A stretch of 64,000 nt of DNA from Croceibacterium xixiisoli (GTDB lineage: Bacteria; Pseudomonadota; Alphaproteobacteria; Sphingomonadales; Sphingomonadaceae), in assembly GCF_009827305.1 (NCBI RefSeq), contig NZ_WTYJ01000001.1, forward strand, positions 1,364,001-1,428,000, read 5' to 3'. The notes beneath the pieces are model-generated. The model saw only the letters and a list, made by a program, of their open reading frames with translations. It was not told where the DNA came from and did not search any database. The position numbers were made by a program, and so were the translations under genes. Positions 56,158-64,000 of the stretch are shown one piece after another; the first letter of the stretch is position 1; the number at the start of each line of letters is the position of its first letter.

Positions 56158-58833
56158 ATGAGCGCCAGGGCCAAGACTATTGTAGCCTCGCATTACGCCG
56201 TAGCCCTGATGGGCTGCACCTTTCTGGCTGGCTTGCCAGGAACGGCGCTTGCCCAGAACGCGCCGGCCGCACCTGCGCCGGCAACGCCAGCACCTGCGAC
56301 ACCGGCACCACCCGTTATCGCCACGCCGGAATCGGGCGATGTCATCCGCACGATCGCCGTGGCGGGTGCCCAGCGGCTCGAACCCGAAACGATCGTCAGC
56401 TATATCCAGCTTCGTCCCGGGCAGACCTATACCGCTGCCGCCGCCGACCAGGCGCTGAAGGATCTGGCCGCAACCGAACTGTTTTCCGATTATCGCATCC
56501 GCAATGACGGCGGCAATGTGGTCATCGAAATCACCGAAAATCCGGTGATCAACCGCATCGTGCTGGAAGGCAACAAGCGGTTGAAGGATGACAAGATCCT
56601 GCCGGAAATCCAGTTGGCATCCCGCCAGATCTTCACCCGTTCCAAAGTGCGGGCGGACGTGGCCCGCATCATCGAACTCTACAAGCGGCAGGGCCGCTTT
56701 GCCGCCACGGTCGAACCGCAGATGGTCCAGCTGGATCAGAACCGCGTCGACGTGGTCTTCGTCATCACCGAAGGGCCCAAGTCGCGCGTTCGCGGGATCA
56801 ACATCATCGGCAACGAAGCCTTCTCCGATGGCGATCTGCGCGACGAGATGGTGACGAAGGAAACCAGCCTTCTCAAGATCCTGAGCTCCGCCACCACCTA
56901 CGATCCCGATCGCCTGGCCTTCGATCAGCAGAAGCTGCGGCAGTTCTATCTGATGAACGGCTATGCCGATTTCCGCGTGGTGTCGGCCGTGGCCGAACTC
57001 ACCCCGGACAAGCGTGACTTCATCATCACCTATGTGGTGGAAGAAGGCGAACGCTACAAATTCGGCAAGGTTGAGGTCGACAGCCAGCTGCGCGATTTCG
57101 ACAGCAGCCTGATGACCCGCACCCTGCCGATGCAGACCGGCAATTGGTACGACGCCAAGCTGGTGGAAGACACGGTGGAAGGGCTGGCCGAAAGCGCCGG
57201 CACGTTCGGCTACGCCTTCGCCGACGTCCGCCCGCAGTTCAAGCGCAACGCCGAAGATCTGACGATGGACGTGACCTTCGTCATCAACGAAGCGCCGCGC
57301 GTTTACGTCGAACAGATCAACGTCAACGGCAACACGCTGACGCAGGACAAGGTGGTTCGCCGCGAATTCCGCCTGTCGGAAGGCGACGCCTTCAACTCGC
57401 TGCAGGTCCGCCGCTCCACCGCGCGCATCAATTCGCTGGGCTATTTCCAGCAGAATTTCGAAATCGAACAGGAACAGGGCAGCGCGCCTGACCGCGTCAT
57501 CCTCAACGCCAATGTGCAGGAACAGCCGACCGGCGAACTGTCGCTTTCGGCCGGCTTCTCCAGCTTGGAAAGCTTCATTTTCCAGGGCTCGATCCGTCAG
57601 CGCAACTTCCGCGGTCGCGGGCAGACGGCGGCGCTGTCGCTCAACTATTCGCGCTATTCGCGCGCGGCATCGGTCAGCTTCACCGAACCCTATGTGTTCG
57701 ACAAGAACATCTCGGCCGGTGTCGATATCTACCGCCGTGATTACAACAACGGTTATTTCAACCGCGCGACGGCAACCTATGAACAGGCCACCACGGGCTT
57801 TTCCATCCGCGCCGGTGTGCCGCTGTCGGAATACATGACCCTGATCGGTCGCTATACCTTCAACTATGATCAGATCACGATCGACGAAGACCAGTTCTTC
57901 GCCGATTTCAACGGTACCGGCCAACGCTATTGCGAACCGCTGCTGGCAGGGCGCTATCTCTGCGATGCCATCGGTACCCGCACCAGTTCGATCCTCGGCA
58001 CATCGCTGATCTATGAAACGCTCGACAACCGCATCCGCCCAACGCGCGGTGAACGCGTCGTGCTGGAGGCTGACTTCGCTGGCCTCGGTGGCAGCAACCG
58101 CTATCTGAAGGGGCGGGCCGAGGCATCCAAGTTCTTCAACGTCGGCAGCGGCTTCATCTTCTCCGCCAAGGCAGAAGGCGGCTATATCCATGGCCTGTCG
58201 GGCGATGTGCTGCTGACCGACCGCTTCTTCCTGGGGGAACCGCAGATTCGCGGCTTCGACATTCGCGGTGTCGGTCCGCGTGTGCTTCGTCGCACCTACA
58301 CGACAGATGCGGATGGCAATCAGGTGCTCGCACCTTATGATCGCAACAACATCCAGGACGATGCCCTGGGCGGCAATGCCTATTACCTGGGCAAGCTGGA
58401 GCTTGAAATTCCGCTGGGATCCGGTGCGCGCGAAATGGGGCTGCGGCCGTCCATCTTCCTCGACGCCGGCGCCGTATTCGGCATCCGCAGGCCGGATACC
58501 CGCGCTTACCCCGATGGTGTGCAGGCCGACCCGCTGTTCGATTCCAACAACAATGCGCTCTACGTGGATACCAATGGCGTGCAGACCACCAACCCCACCT
58601 CGGTCAATGCAGCCGGCGAAACGGTCAACAATCCCCGCGCCTTCCGCTACAATCTTCAGCCGTTTGCCGAGGAATTCTACGGCGATTCCGCCATGCCGCG
58701 CGTCTCCATCGGTGTCGGCGTAAACTGGAACTCGCCCTTCGGCCCGTTCCGCATCGACGTTGCCTACCCCCTGCTCAAGCAGGAGGGCGATGATACCAAG
58801 ACCTTCTCCTTCAACGTAGGGACACAATTCTGA
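56158..58833 (+). CDS. bamA: Outer membrane protein assembly factor BamA
   Basis: 891 residues, longer than E. coli BamA (about 810). Signal peptide to about residue 33 (FLAGLPGTALA/QN), then an Ala/Pro-rich linker unusual for the family, five POTRA domains (about 60-435), and a 16-strand barrel ending NVGTQF with terminal Phe. A large extra loop (LFDSNNNALYVDTNGVQ) lies before the last strands. The start is taken at 56158 to give a normal signal peptide. An in-frame ATG at 56143 is also possible. The next gene starts on the last base of its stop codon (TGATG). Confidence 0.95.
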   Translation: MSARAKTIVASHYAVALMGCTFLAGLPGTALAQNAPAAPAPATPAPATPAPPVIATPESGDVIRTIAVAGAQRLEPETIVSYIQLRPGQTYTAAAADQALKDLAATELFSDYRIRNDGGNVVIEITENPVINRIVLEGNKRLKDDKILPEIQLASRQIFTRSKVRADVARIIELYKRQGRFAATVEPQMVQLDQNRVDVVFVITEGPKSRVRGINIIGNEAFSDGDLRDEMVTKETSLLKILSSATTYDPDRLAFDQQKLRQFYLMNGYADFRVVSAVAELTPDKRDFIITYVVEEGERYKFGKVEVDSQLRDFDSSLMTRTLPMQTGNWYDAKLVEDTVEGLAESAGTFGYAFADVRPQFKRNAEDLTMDVTFVINEAPRVYVEQINVNGNTLTQDKVVRREFRLSEGDAFNSLQVRRSTARINSLGYFQQNFEIEQEQGSAPDRVILNANVQEQPTGELSLSAGFSSLESFIFQGSIRQRNFRGRGQTAALSLNYSRYSRAASVSFTEPYVFDKNISAGVDIYRRDYNNGYFNRATATYEQATTGFSIRAGVPLSEYMTLIGRYTFNYDQITIDEDQFFADFNGTGQRYCEPLLAGRYLCDAIGTRTSSILGTSLIYETLDNRIRPTRGERVVLEADFAGLGGSNRYLKGRAEASKFFNVGSGFIFSAKAEGGYIHGLSGDVLLTDRFFLGEPQIRGFDIRGVGPRVLRRTYTTDADGNQVLAPYDRNNIQDDALGGNAYYLGKLELEIPLGSGAREMGLRPSIFLDAGAVFGIRRPDTRAYPDGVQADPLFDSNNNALYVDTNGVQTTNPTSVNAAGETVNNPRAFRYNLQPFAEEFYGDSAMPRVSIGVGVNWNSPFGPFRIDVAYPLLKQEGDDTKTFSFNVGTQF

Positions 58834-59528
58834 TGAAGCTTGCTTTTGCCAAGGCCGCGCTTGCTGCCACCGCCATTGCCGTTGCGTTCCCCGCTGCGGC
58901 GCAGGTCACCTCCATTGCCATTGCCGAACCTTCCATCGCCGTTGCCGGTTCGCAGGCGCTGCAGGCTGCCTATACGCAGATCGGCACCGCCAACCAGGCC
59001 GCCCGCACGCAGCTGGAACAGGTTCAACAGCAGCGCGCCACGCTGCTCCGTCAGTTCGATACGGACGGCAATGGCGAACTGAGCGAAGCCGAACAGACCG
59101 CTGCCCAGGCCAACACTGCCGTGCTGCAGCAGATCCAGGGCCTTGATCAGCAGATCCAGCAGATCCAGCAGCCGATCACCATGCAGCGCATCTATGCGAT
59201 CGAACAGATCCTGATGCAGTACAATGCATCGCTGCAGCAGGTGATCAGCCAGAAGAATCTTCAGCTGATCCTGACGCCCAGCGCCGTGATCTATGCCGTC
59301 GATGCTGCCGATGTCACGCAGGACATCACCACTGCGCTGAACGCCAAGGTGCCTACGGTAAACACCACGGTTCCGGCCAATTGGCAGCCACAGCGCGCCG
59401 CCGTGCAGATGTATCAGGAAGTGCAGGAAGTGCTGGTCGCTGCGCAGCAGCAGGCCGCCGCACAGCAGCAGGCGGGCGGCGCAGCCGCACCGGCGGCTCC
59501 GGCCCAGCAGCCGGTCCAGGGTCGCTGA
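58833..59528 (+). CDS. Skp/OmpH family periplasmic chaperone with an EF-hand loop
   Basis: 231 residues. Signal peptide [24 protein letters not shown], then the coiled-coil Skp/OmpH body with many Gln ([33 protein letters not shown]). Residues 76-87, [12 protein letters not shown], are a perfect EF-hand calcium loop, which Skp of E. coli lacks. The C-terminus is Gln/Ala-rich. It probably chaperones outer-membrane proteins to BamA, with which it is coupled (TGATG). Confidence 0.88.
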   Translation: MKLAFAKAALAATAIAVAFPAAAQVTSIAIAEPSIAVAGSQALQAAYTQIGTANQAARTQLEQVQQQRATLLRQFDTDGNGELSEAEQTAAQANTAVLQQIQGLDQQIQQIQQPITMQRIYAIEQILMQYNASLQQVISQKNLQLILTPSAVIYAVDAADVTQDITTALNAKVPTVNTTVPANWQPQRAAVQMYQEVQEVLVAAQQQAAAQQQAGGAAAPAAPAQQPVQGR

Positions 59529-59550
59529 GTCGAAACGAAGGGGGCAGAGC

Positions 59551-60015
59551 ATGAGCGAGAACGAAACCGTGCGCGAATATGATATCGTGCAGATCCTCAA
59601 CGCTCTGCCGCATCGTTACCCGCTGCTCCTCGTCGATCGGGTCCGTAACCTGATCGTCGGGGAGAGCATTCATGCGGTGAAGGCTGTCAGCTTCAACGAA
59701 CAGTTCTTCCAGGGTCATTTCCCCGGTCGTCCGGTCATGCCGGGCGTGCTGCAGATTGAAGCGCTGGCCCAGGCTGCGGCCATTCTGGCCATCGAAACGC
59801 TCGAACTCGCCGGCAGCAACAAGCTGGTCTATTTCATGAGCATCGATGGAACCAAGTTCCGCAGCCCGGTCGAACCCGGGTGCCTGCTCGATCTCAATGT
59901 CGGCTTCATCCAGAAACGCGCCCGCGTGTGCAAGTTCTGGGGCAAGGCCAGCGTTGACGGCAAGGTGACCTGCGAAACCGAATTCACCGCCATGATTGCT
60001 GATCCCCCCGCCTGA
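59551..60015 (+). CDS. fabZ: 3-hydroxyacyl-ACP dehydratase FabZ
   Basis: 154-residue hot-dog enzyme dehydrating 3-hydroxyacyl-ACP in fatty acid elongation. [13 protein letters not shown], catalytic His in [15 protein letters not shown] and Glu in QIEALAQ. In most Gram-negatives lpxD and lpxA/B flank it. Here skp precedes and rpmE follows directly. Confidence 0.96.
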   Translation: MSENETVREYDIVQILNALPHRYPLLLVDRVRNLIVGESIHAVKAVSFNEQFFQGHFPGRPVMPGVLQIEALAQAAAILAIETLELAGSNKLVYFMSIDGTKFRSPVEPGCLLDLNVGFIQKRARVCKFWGKASVDGKVTCETEFTAMIADPPA

Positions 60016-60127
60016 GGCTGAGCCTTGGGGGCAGGGCTTGCAATTTCCGCGTGACCCCGATAGGGGGCGCGCTTTCCCGATACTGCCCGGCCGGTCGGAA
60101 CCGGCCTCATGCAAGAAGGACTATGCC

Positions 60128-60361
60128 ATGAAGGCCGATACGCATCCCGATTACCACATGATCACCGTCAAGATGACGGATGGCACCGAATTCCAGACCC
60201 GTTCGACCTGGGGCAAGGAAGGCGACACGATGGCACTCGACATCGATCCCACCAGCCACCCGGCCTGGACCGGCGGCACGCAGCGTCTGCAGGACGGTGG
60301 CCGCGTTGCCCAGTTCAACAAGCGTTTCGGTGGCCTCTCGCTCAAGAACAGCAAGAAGTAA
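60128..60361 (+). CDS. rpmE: 50S ribosomal protein L31
   Basis: 77 residues, start at 60128 ([20 protein letters not shown]). Reads through [20 protein letters not shown] to [15 protein letters not shown]. It has no cysteines, so it is the zinc-free variant. A frame open from 59996 is not the real start. Strong terminator after. Confidence 0.95.
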   Translation: MKADTHPDYHMITVKMTDGTEFQTRSTWGKEGDTMALDIDPTSHPAWTGGTQRLQDGGRVAQFNKRFGGLSLKNSKK

Positions 60362-60384
60362 CCAACGCCACACGGCACAAGGAA

Positions 60385-60418
60385 AAAGGCGGCCCGCAAC
60401 GGCCGCCTTTTTCTTTGC
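60385..60418. terminator. Terminator after rpmE
   Basis: AAAGGCGGCC / GGCCGCCTTT stem (60385-60410) with A-run on the left and TTCTTT on the right. Confidence 0.9.
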
Positions 60419-60456
60419 CTGCTGTGTGCTGCTGCCGGTCAGTCGCGCTGCCTGGA

Positions 60457-60559
60457 GCGATTTCTAAGCAGGTGGAATCACCTGCTGACTCGGAAATCGC
60501 GGCAAACAAAAGAAAATAGAGCGGCGATCCGATCCAATCGGATCGAAAACCGCTCTATT
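60457..60559. repeat. Two nested-hairpin elements between rpmE and the GFA gene
   Basis: Element 1: GCGATTTC (60457-60464) pairs with GAAATCGC (60493-60500), enclosing AGCAGGTG/CACCTGCT. Element 2: AATAGAGCGG (60515-60524) pairs with CCGCTCTATT (60550-60559), enclosing CGATCCGAT/ATCGGATCG. They lie between convergent transcription units and touch the GFA stop. They could be a repetitive extragenic palindrome or an RNA structure. Confidence 0.6.
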
Positions 60560-60980
60560 CGGGCGCCGACTCATACCTCAGTCGGCCAGCAATGCCCGAT
60601 TTGCCGTCATTGTCGCGCGGATGATGGGCGCCGTCGGCAACCGCCAGATCGGGGAAATCCTCATACAGCCGCACGCCGGTGATGCAGGCTGCGTTGACGG
60701 CGAACTGATCGGGCGTGGCGCGCCGCTGGTGGAAACAATGGATGCCGCAACGGCTGCAGAACCAGTGTTTCGCGGTCATGCTGTGGAACTGGTAACAGCG
60801 CAGCAGATCTTCCCCCTGCGTCACCGTCAGATGATCGCTGGGCAGGCCGATCATCACCGCACCCTTCATGCTGCAGATCGAACAATTGCAGCGGATGCCG
60901 GTCTGATCCTGCGGCAGGCGGATGGTGAAATGCACCCCGCCGCAATGGCAGGCACAGGCCCTTTCCTGCAATGGCGCCAT
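60555..60980 (-). CDS. GFA family (glutathione-dependent formaldehyde-activating-like) protein
   Basis: 141-residue cysteine-rich protein. Zinc-binding pattern CACHCGGVHF, CNCSIC and FCSRCGIHCF, as in the GFA/CENP-V fold. Real formaldehyde activation is doubtful for the family at large. Its ATG overlaps the stop of the upstream oxygenase gene by one base (TGATG), so the two are translated together. Confidence 0.85.
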   Translation of the reverse strand: MAPLQERACACHCGGVHFTIRLPQDQTGIRCNCSICSMKGAVMIGLPSDHLTVTQGEDLLRCYQFHSMTAKHWFCSRCGIHCFHQRRATPDQFAVNAACITGVRLYEDFPDLAVADGAHHPRDNDGKSGIAGRLRYESAPE

Positions 60981-61615
60981 CACCATCCCCACACCCGTTC
61001 GCGATACCATTTGGTGATCACATATTTCACGCCCTTGCGCACCTTCATCCCGTGATGGAGCGTGGCGGCGTTGAGGCTGCCGTCAGGACGGTGATTGTTC
61101 CAGCAGACCAGCTTTCCTGCGGCCGGCTGGAAAGTCTTGTCGATCACCTTGAACCGGGTTGCCCCGCCGGCTTCTACATCGTTGAGATAGACCATGAAGG
61201 TCCAGGTGCGGTTGCCGGCGACAGAACAATATTTGCTGAAATCCTGGCCATTGGGTTCGAAATAATCGGTATGCGCCTTGAACTCCTGCCCCACGGCATA
61301 GCGTTGTCCCTGCATCGGTTCGCCATGGGTGGGGTCGATCCCGTTGAGCGCGAACAGCCGCGCTTCCAGATCCATCACCAGCGGATTGGTGCCGTCCAGA
61401 TCGCAGGTCTCGCTGGTGCGGAAATAATTGTCGCCATTCTCGTCCGCGATCGTGGAGGGGCGCCGCCCGGCCTCGATCAGATCGATCAGGCCAAGGCACA
61501 GATCGGCGGGCAGGAAATCCGGCACATCGAACAGTTCCAGCCTGGGGGAGGGGACACGCCGCACGCCGGTGGTTTGCAGCAGAAATTCGGCAGAGGTTTC
61601 ACCCGGATTCGTCAT
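60980..61615 (-). CDS. Second 2OG-Fe(II) oxygenase, prolyl 4-hydroxylase-like
   Basis: 211 residues from the ATG at 61615 (MTNPGETSAEF). A longer frame to 61732 would run into promoter sequence. Iron ligands His115-Thr-Asp117 and His187 or His188; Lys197 for 2-oxoglutarate. Shares QGQRY-x2-GQEFK-x-HTD with the gene at 1380-2048, so the two are paralogues. In a two-gene operon with the GFA gene. The substrate is unknown. Confidence 0.85.
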   Translation of the reverse strand: MTNPGETSAEFLLQTTGVRRVPSPRLELFDVPDFLPADLCLGLIDLIEAGRRPSTIADENGDNYFRTSETCDLDGTNPLVMDLEARLFALNGIDPTHGEPMQGQRYAVGQEFKAHTDYFEPNGQDFSKYCSVAGNRTWTFMVYLNDVEAGGATRFKVIDKTFQPAAGKLVCWNNHRPDGSLNAATLHHGMKVRKGVKYVITKWYRERVWGW

Positions 61616-61808
61616 GGATCGGGTGATAGCGGGGCCGATGCCCCGCGCAAGCATGTGCAGCGCAGCGTAATAATCTTGCATAATGCACAACCATCGGCAG
61701 ATTTTGCTTCCCATAATGGCGATGCTGTGCAAGAGGCCGGCGCCCGCGCTGATGCCGCTTGACCGGCCAGCGCAACCGCCTAACAGCCGCGAGAGCGGTT
61801 GAGGTTAT

Positions 61809-61886
61809 GGCGACTGTAGCTCAGTTGGTTAGAGCGCCGGTTTGTGGTACCGGAGGTCGCGGGTTCGAACCCCGTCAGTCGCCCCA
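61809..61886 (+). tRNA. tRNA-His (anticodon GTG)
   Basis: Carries the extra G-1 opposite C73. Acceptor GCGACTG/CAGTCGC, anticodon stem CCGGT/ACCGG around TTGTGGT (GTG), T-arm GGGTTCGAACC, encoded CCA (78 bases). Confidence 0.95.
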
Positions 61887-61931
61887 TTTCTCGCAGATGC
61901 CGCATCATCTTTTCGCCATATGGAGCGGGCA

Positions 61932-62996
61932 ATGACGGCATTCTGGACCGAAGCGGATTTTGACGCGCATGAGCATGTCGAGCTTGTGCATGATCGTCGA
62001 TCCGGTCTCACCGCCATCATCGCGCTGCATTCCACCCATCTCGGCCCGGGCGCGGGCGGCACGCGCTTCTGGCATTATGCCGATCCGGCTGGCGCCATGC
62101 GCGATGCCCTGCGGCTGAGTCGCGGGATGAGCTACAAGAACGCCATGGCCGGCCTGCCCATGGGCGGCGGCAAGGCGGTCGTGCTGCTCGATGCTCAGCG
62201 AACGAAGACCCCGGACATGCTGGCCGCCTTTGGGGATGCGATCGCTGGGCTCGGCGGGCGCTATGTCACGGCGGAGGATGTCGGCGCCAGCGTTGCCGAC
62301 ATGGTCGCCATCTCCCAACGCACGCCGCATGTCTGCGGCCTGCCGGTGGCGGGCGGGGCGGCCGGGGGCGATCCGGGACCGTTCACGGCCCATGGCATTT
62401 TCCTGGGGATCAAGGCGGCGGTCGCCCATCGGCTGGGCACCGATGATCTGCAGGGTGTGCGCGTGGCGGTGCAGGGCTGCGGCAGTGTCGGCGGCGGCGT
62501 GGCGCGGCTGCTGGCGGCCGCAGGCGCGGTGTTGACGCTGGCCGATATCGATCACGGCCGCGCGGCCTCGCTGGCGGCCGAAACCGGCGGCACGGCCGTG
62601 CCGGTCGATTCGATTATGGCGACCGAATGCGATGTGTTCAGCCCCAATGCGTTGGGGGCGATCCTGGATGAAACGGGAATCGCGCGGCTGGCCTGCGGCA
62701 TTGTCGCCGGCGGGGCCAACAACCAGCTGGCCCGCGCCGAACATGGCGCGCTGCTGGCCGACCGGAACATCCTCTACGCGCCGGATTATGTCATCAACGC
62801 CGGTGGCATCATCAATGTCAGCCTGGAATATCTGTGCCGTCAGCGCGGCACGCAATGCACGGCGGATGAGGTGAATGCGCGCATCGGCCAGATCCCCGAA
62901 CGGCTCCGTACCATTTGGCGCGAAAGCGAATCCGGCGGGTTGAGCGCCGATGTGGTGGCCGACCGGATGGCGCAGCAGCTGATCGGCCGGGGCTGA
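61932..62996 (+). CDS. Leucine/phenylalanine/valine dehydrogenase family
   Basis: 354-residue amino acid dehydrogenase. Catalytic Lys in AGLPMGGGKAVVLLDAQ and Asp in RYVTAEDVGASVADM. Rossmann fold at GVRVAVQGCGSVGGGVARLL. Deaminates a branched-chain or aromatic amino acid with NAD. Which one is uncertain; leucine is most common. GGAGCGG precedes the ATG at 61932; upstream readings overlap tRNA-His. Confidence 0.9.
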   Translation: MTAFWTEADFDAHEHVELVHDRRSGLTAIIALHSTHLGPGAGGTRFWHYADPAGAMRDALRLSRGMSYKNAMAGLPMGGGKAVVLLDAQRTKTPDMLAAFGDAIAGLGGRYVTAEDVGASVADMVAISQRTPHVCGLPVAGGAAGGDPGPFTAHGIFLGIKAAVAHRLGTDDLQGVRVAVQGCGSVGGGVARLLAAAGAVLTLADIDHGRAASLAAETGGTAVPVDSIMATECDVFSPNALGAILDETGIARLACGIVAGGANNQLARAEHGALLADRNILYAPDYVINAGGIINVSLEYLCRQRGTQCTADEVNARIGQIPERLRTIWRESESGGLSADVVADRMAQQLIGRG

Positions 62997-63112
62997 GACG
63001 GGTTCATTCCGGGCAGAGTCAACTTCACCGCTTTGCACAGCTGTATGAGTCCGCCCTTGCGGGGCGGTTCAGCACCTGTCAAAGCGGCGCCCGTAAAGCG
63101 AAAAAACGAACT

Positions 63113-63832
63113 ATGCACGGTTACGCCAATCCCGCCCGTTTCCTCAGAATTGCCCGCTGGCTGACGCCGGTGCTGCTGCTGAGCGGCCTGCTGATCACAG
63201 CGGGCACGATGGTCTATGGGCTGTTTCTGGCTCCGGCCGAACGGCTGCAGGGGGAAACCGTCCGCATCCTCTTCATCCATGTCCCCACTGTCTGGCTGGG
63301 CATGGCAGGGTGGAGCACGATCGCCATCTCAAGCCTGATGGAACTGGTGTGGCGCCATCCGCTGGCGGCGCTGGCCGCGCGCGGCGCCGCGGTGCCCGGC
63401 GCGCTGTTCACGGCCCTGGGGCTGGCGACCGGATCGATCTGGGGCCGGCCGGCCTGGGGCACATGGTGGGTGTGGGATGGTCGGCTGACGTCCTTCCTGG
63501 TGCTGCTGTTCCTCTATCTCGGCTATATCGCCCTGGCCGGCGCGGTCAGCCGCGAAGGCGGATCGAGCCGGATTCCGGCGATCTTCGGCCTGGTTGGTGC
63601 GATCAATATCCCGATCATTCATTATTCGGTGCTGTGGTGGAACAGCCTGCACCAGCCGCCCAGCATCGGCATGGGCAATTCGTCCATGTCGCCGGAATTT
63701 CTCTGGGGGCTGGGTGCTGGTGTGCTGGGTTTCAGCCTGCTGTTCGGCGCCGTGGTGCTGATGCGCATGCGCGCGCTGTTGGCAGAAATTCAGGCAGAGG
63801 CACGTCTGCGGCGCAAGGCTCTGGAGGCCTGA
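63113..63832 (+). CDS. ccmC: Cytochrome c maturation protein CcmC
   Basis: 239-residue six-span membrane protein that loads heme onto CcmE. Tryptophan-rich heme motif WGRPAWGTWWVWDGRLTSF, with flanking His in FIHVPTVWLG and IIHYSVLWWN. First gene of a ccm set continuing past the window. ccmAB are not upstream. Confidence 0.96.
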   Translation: MHGYANPARFLRIARWLTPVLLLSGLLITAGTMVYGLFLAPAERLQGETVRILFIHVPTVWLGMAGWSTIAISSLMELVWRHPLAALAARGAAVPGALFTALGLATGSIWGRPAWGTWWVWDGRLTSFLVLLFLYLGYIALAGAVSREGGSSRIPAIFGLVGAINIPIIHYSVLWWNSLHQPPSIGMGNSSMSPEFLWGLGAGVLGFSLLFGAVVLMRMRALLAEIQAEARLRRKALEA

Positions 63833-63835
63833 GAC

Positions 63836-63976
63836 ATGCGTGAAGCGCTCAATCAGTGGAATTTCGTGATCGCCGCCTATGCGGTAACGATCATCGGCAC
63901 GCTGGCGATGGTCGGCTGGAGCTGGCTTTCCATGCGCAGAGCCGAACGCCAGAGAGAAAAGGCGCGTGGCAGATGA
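63836..63976 (+). CDS. ccmD: Heme exporter small subunit CcmD
   Basis: 46 residues. One span (WNFVIAAYAVTIIGTLAMVG) followed by an Arg-rich cytoplasmic tail (MRRAERQREKARGR), the standard CcmD layout. Four bases after ccmC. Assists release of heme-loaded CcmE. Its stop overlaps the next start (ATGA). Confidence 0.88.
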   Translation: MREALNQWNFVIAAYAVTIIGTLAMVGWSWLSMRRAERQREKARGR

Positions 63977-64000
63977 GCGGTTCAGCTTTGACCGGAGGTC
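63973..64000 (+). CDS. Start of the next ccm gene (cut by window), probably ccmE
   Basis: The ATG at 63973 overlaps the ccmD stop as ATGA and the frame is open to the edge (MSGSALTGG). Only nine codons are visible, so identity rests on the usual ccmC-ccmD-ccmE order. Confidence 0.4.

Noticed and set aside
56095-58827. Minus-strand open frame of about 910 codons opposite bamA
   Set aside because: It mirrors bamA almost exactly. bamA has POTRA and barrel features, and the antisense product has none.

Overview
The window is about 63% GC chromosomal DNA from an alphaproteobacterium. The sphingomonad order (Sphingomonadales: Sphingomonadaceae/Erythrobacteraceae) is the best fit. Grounds for this are a class I lysyl-tRNA synthetase, an NDUFS4-type complex I accessory subunit, a short SRP RNA next to dnaX, a WalW-type deacetylase, DUF6152, GTTC-N7-GTTC LexA sites, and a bamA-skp-fabZ cluster that lacks the lpx genes. 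Species assignment is inference from gene content, not from any search. It is mostly a dense housekeeping core. There are no insertion sequences, integrases, phage genes, CRISPR arrays or rRNA genes.

Layout. 1-9 kb: 3' part of lysS, a prolyl-4-hydroxylase-like oxygenase, an RcnB-like periplasmic protein, a small membrane protein, ettA, a PAS-GGDEF diguanylate cyclase, a secreted M28 peptidase and a small lipoprotein. 9-13.9 kb: tRNA-Pro(TGG) and tRNA-Ile(CAT), a two-gene unit of an atypical histidine kinase and a WalW deacetylase, an Lrp/AsnC regulator and two coupled exported proteins. 13.9-19.7 kb: aroQ-accB-accC, tRNA-Pro(GGG), yajC-secD-secF. 19.7-28 kb: XRE/S24-like regulator plus glycosyltransferase, an Uup-type ABC-F, a SIMPL protein, a PepSY protein with an OmpR-type two-component pair, a repeat-rich lipoprotein and chorismate mutase. 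28-35 kb: polyprenyl diphosphate synthase, hrpB, NDUFS4-like subunit, ffs (SRP RNA), dnaX, ybaB. 34.6-41 kb: two regulator-target pairs (TetR with a Rieske oxygenase; LysR with a pirin) and a large zinc metalloprotease. 41-49.3 kb: lon, hupB, rlmB, tRNA-Tyr, psd-pssA, a small membrane-protein gene behind a LexA-type box and DnaA boxes, rpsB-tsf. 49.3-60.4 kb: a metallophosphoesterase and an exported protein, then a tightly coupled run pyrH-frr-uppS-cdsA-dxr-rseP-bamA-skp-fabZ and rpmE. 60.4-64 kb: structured hairpins, a second prolyl-4-hydroxylase-like gene coupled to a GFA-family gene, tRNA-His, a leucine-dehydrogenase-type gene, and the start of a cytochrome c maturation cluster (ccmC, ccmD, start of the next gene).

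How it works together. Much of the window serves the envelope: fatty acids (accB/C, fabZ), phospholipids (cdsA, psd, pssA), isoprenoid carriers (dxr, uppS, polyprenyl synthase), protein export (yajC-secDF, SRP RNA) and outer-membrane assembly (bamA, skp, rseP). Many neighbours overlap by 1-14 bases, which suggests translational coupling.

Most interesting candidate. At 46843-47197 an 81-residue single-span membrane protein lies behind a consensus -35, an alphaproteobacterial LexA box and a pair of inverted consensus DnaA boxes. That arrangement resembles the genes for small SOS-induced division inhibitors of other alphaproteobacteria, but I do not recognise the protein. Other leads are an EF-hand loop inside a Skp-family chaperone, a histidine kinase with a degenerate ATPase domain paired with a deacetylase, and three palindromic operator candidates beside local regulators.
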